DNA of 64,000 nucleotides, from assembly GCA_009841335.1 (NCBI GenBank), contig VXLY01000078.1:62001-126000 (forward strand), written 5' to 3'. Shown here in pieces: positions 62,747 to 64,000 of this stretch. The first letter of the stretch is position 1. Every line of letters begins with the position of its first letter. The position numbers and the translations under genes were made by a program. Source of the DNA: Rhodothermaceae bacterium. Its GTDB lineage: Bacteria; Bacteroidota; Rhodothermia; Rhodothermales; Bin80. The notes beneath the pieces were generated by a model that worked only from the letters and a program-made list of their open reading frames with translations, made no database searches and had not been told where the DNA came from.

Positions 62747-63256
62747 GTTCCAGGCCTTTGAGGTCGGATGGTACAGTATATAGTCGAACTGAAACTTACC
62801 ACTGTTGAGAGGAAGGCATCATGGGGTTCATTGGAGTAGCAGATTTCACGAATTCGTCCGATAATCCCAAGGAATTCTCCAATCATGTCCAGCCCCAATT
62901 TACGCCCCCCTCTGAGATGTCTGACTGGTTGTTTCACAACCTGAATACACGCACATTCCGTTTCGATCAGCGTGATTGACTGGAGATAAATTCATATGGG
63001 CATTGAGCCTTGAATATCCTCATTCTGAGAACTCGCAAATATAACAAGTTGCCAACCAGCTAATACTTGTCAGTGCTCCAGCCAATTGATGGGTTTCTAC
63101 TCTGAATGTCGTGGATAGAACCCACACAAGATTTTAGGGTAAATCGGCGAGTAGTATGTTTAAATGAATCCCAGAATTCTATTCAGCTAATACTCGCCAA
63201 CCTTGACGATACGCGCAAAGTTGATGAACAAGCGCATATAGTCAAATTTTTCGACT
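62747..63256. other. Intergenic region between divergent menC and S8 protease genes
   Basis: About 510 bases without a gene. Short frames here (for example plus 63106-63327 and minus 62743-62937) overlap the protease start or lack protein character. It must hold the promoters of menC (minus) and the protease (plus); no clear boxes or repeats were found. Confidence 0.4.
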
Positions 63257-64000
63257 ATGAGAATCCATCAGCCAGGCGCTTCAGTGACGTTTGGGCTTGT
63301 ACTTGTTCTACTCTTCTGCACAGGTAGGGTACTGGCTCAGAGCGTTCCGGAGGTCGTCCCCTATGCGGTGGTGGTTCAATTCGAAGCCGGAATTTCTATT
63401 CCCGGCAAAGCAGCCGCAACCGGATTACAGGTCTTTGATCGGAAGGCGGCCGCTTACGGGGTGCACACGATTGAGCGCATGTATCCGTTTCTGGATCATG
63501 TGGATCCGACTCCCGAGACGAGACGCAATCTTCTGGCGTTGCGTCGCACGTATTACGTGCGCTATAGTGCCGACGTGACCCCTGAACGCGTTTCCAGAGA
63601 TCTTGCCCTTGCCCCCGGTATCGTCTACGCCGAACCAGTTCCCGTGAATCGTACCCCGAGGCCAGTCCGCTGGGAACGCATAGATCCGAATGACCCCGGA
63701 TTCAATGACCAGCCGGAACATGCGTTAATGCGGTTGCCAGAGGCGTGGGATGTGGTCAAGGGTGAGGATGGATCGCCGCGGGTCGTCATTGCTGTGGTGG
63801 ACGGTGGCGGTGAATGGCGCCACGAGGACCTTCTGGCGAATGTATGGACGAATGAGGATGAAATTCCAGCCAACGGGATTGATGACGACAACAATGGATT
63901 CATTGATGATGTGCACGGCGTAAACTTTGCCAACGGCGACGACACGAACAACGATCCGACGGGGCTGCCGGAGACGCCCGGTAGTGCTCTTCACGGCACG
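63257..64000 (+). CDS. Subtilisin-like S8 serine protease, N-terminal part (runs off window)
   Basis: The first 248 residues of a secreted subtilase. A signal peptide (SVTFGLVLVLLFCTGRVLAQ) is followed by a prodomain region (~32-145; YAVVVQFEAGISIPGKAA, then YYVRYSADVTPERVSRDLA). The catalytic domain starts near 160 (ALMRLPEAWDVVKGEDG). The catalytic Asp is D182 in RVVIAVVDGGGEWRHEDL. A calcium-type acidic loop (GIDDDNNGFIDDVHGVNF) follows. The His motif H-G-T is the last thing in the window (H246). The start ATG at 63257 overlaps another frame and is chosen because the signal peptide follows it directly. The Ser motif and any C-terminal sorting domain lie outside. Confidence 0.9.
   Translation, partial: MRIHQPGASVTFGLVLVLLFCTGRVLAQSVPEVVPYAVVVQFEAGISIPGKAAATGLQVFDRKAAAYGVHTIERMYPFLDHVDPTPETRRNLLALRRTYYVRYSADVTPERVSRDLALAPGIVYAEPVPVNRTPRPVRWERIDPNDPGFNDQPEHALMRLPEAWDVVKGEDGSPRVVIAVVDGGGEWRHEDLLANVWTNEDEIPANGIDDDNNGFIDDVHGVNFANGDDTNNDPTGLPETPGSALHGT

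Noticed and set aside
1-64000. CRISPR array or prophage
   Set aside because: No regularly spaced repeats, cas genes, integrase, or phage structural genes were seen; the holin-like small protein alone is not enough.

Overview
The window looks like a chromosome segment of a Bacteroidota-type bacterium, most likely Rhodothermota/Balneolota-like. This is inference from gene content: a TonB receptor with a carboxypeptidase-like N-terminal domain, a Bacteroidota exported protein usually mislabelled asparagine synthetase B, paired Skp/OmpH genes behind bamA, a YfhO membrane protein, a 6-bladed beta-propeller lipoprotein and a PorT-like barrel. Most start codons lack a clear Shine-Dalgarno sequence, which fits that group. 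No rRNA, tRNA, CRISPR array or complete insertion sequence was seen.

Layout. 1-6.7 kb (minus): truncated TonB receptor, serS, an RmlD-like reductase, an acyl-CoA thioesterase, the AsnB-annotated exported protein and a large TPR protein. 6.8-15 kb (plus): an envelope and housekeeping run of dxr, rseP, bamA, two skp/ompH genes, panB and surE. 15.2-19.7 kb: a SulP transporter, then a DsbD-like protein and a redoxin that overlap. 19.9-21.2 kb (minus): a PLP-dependent dehydratase overlapping a DUF4342 protein. 21.7-23.4 kb: a fucose/arabinose isomerase-like protein.

From about 23.9 to 49.4 kb the window is mainly accessory. It holds a single-chain Type ISP restriction-modification enzyme, a BtuF-like binding protein, a DinG-family iron-sulfur helicase with a catalytically degenerate exonuclease domain, a glycosyltransferase with a degenerate M28-like lipoprotein, a DUF5677-like protein, two envelope proteins, and a block of four unrecognised genes at 41.57-49.36 kb. 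The centre of that block is a 1,898-residue protein with TPR-like helical repeats and what look like two tandem PIN-like nuclease domains. A tight pair of small unknown genes precedes it and a one-helix or two-helix membrane protein follows it. This block is the best candidate for an undescribed, possibly defensive, system. The spaces between these genes contain short coding-like scraps that suggest repeated insertion and decay.

50.1-62.7 kb returns to core genes: gatC, yfhO, a glycosyltransferase, a YbbR-like protein, a membrane protein, and the menaquinone genes menF-menD-menB-menA with stop/start overlaps, a small methyltransferase-like gene and convergent menC. menE and menH are not in the window. 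The last 0.75 kb is the start of a secreted subtilisin-like (S8) protease that ends exactly at its catalytic histidine motif.
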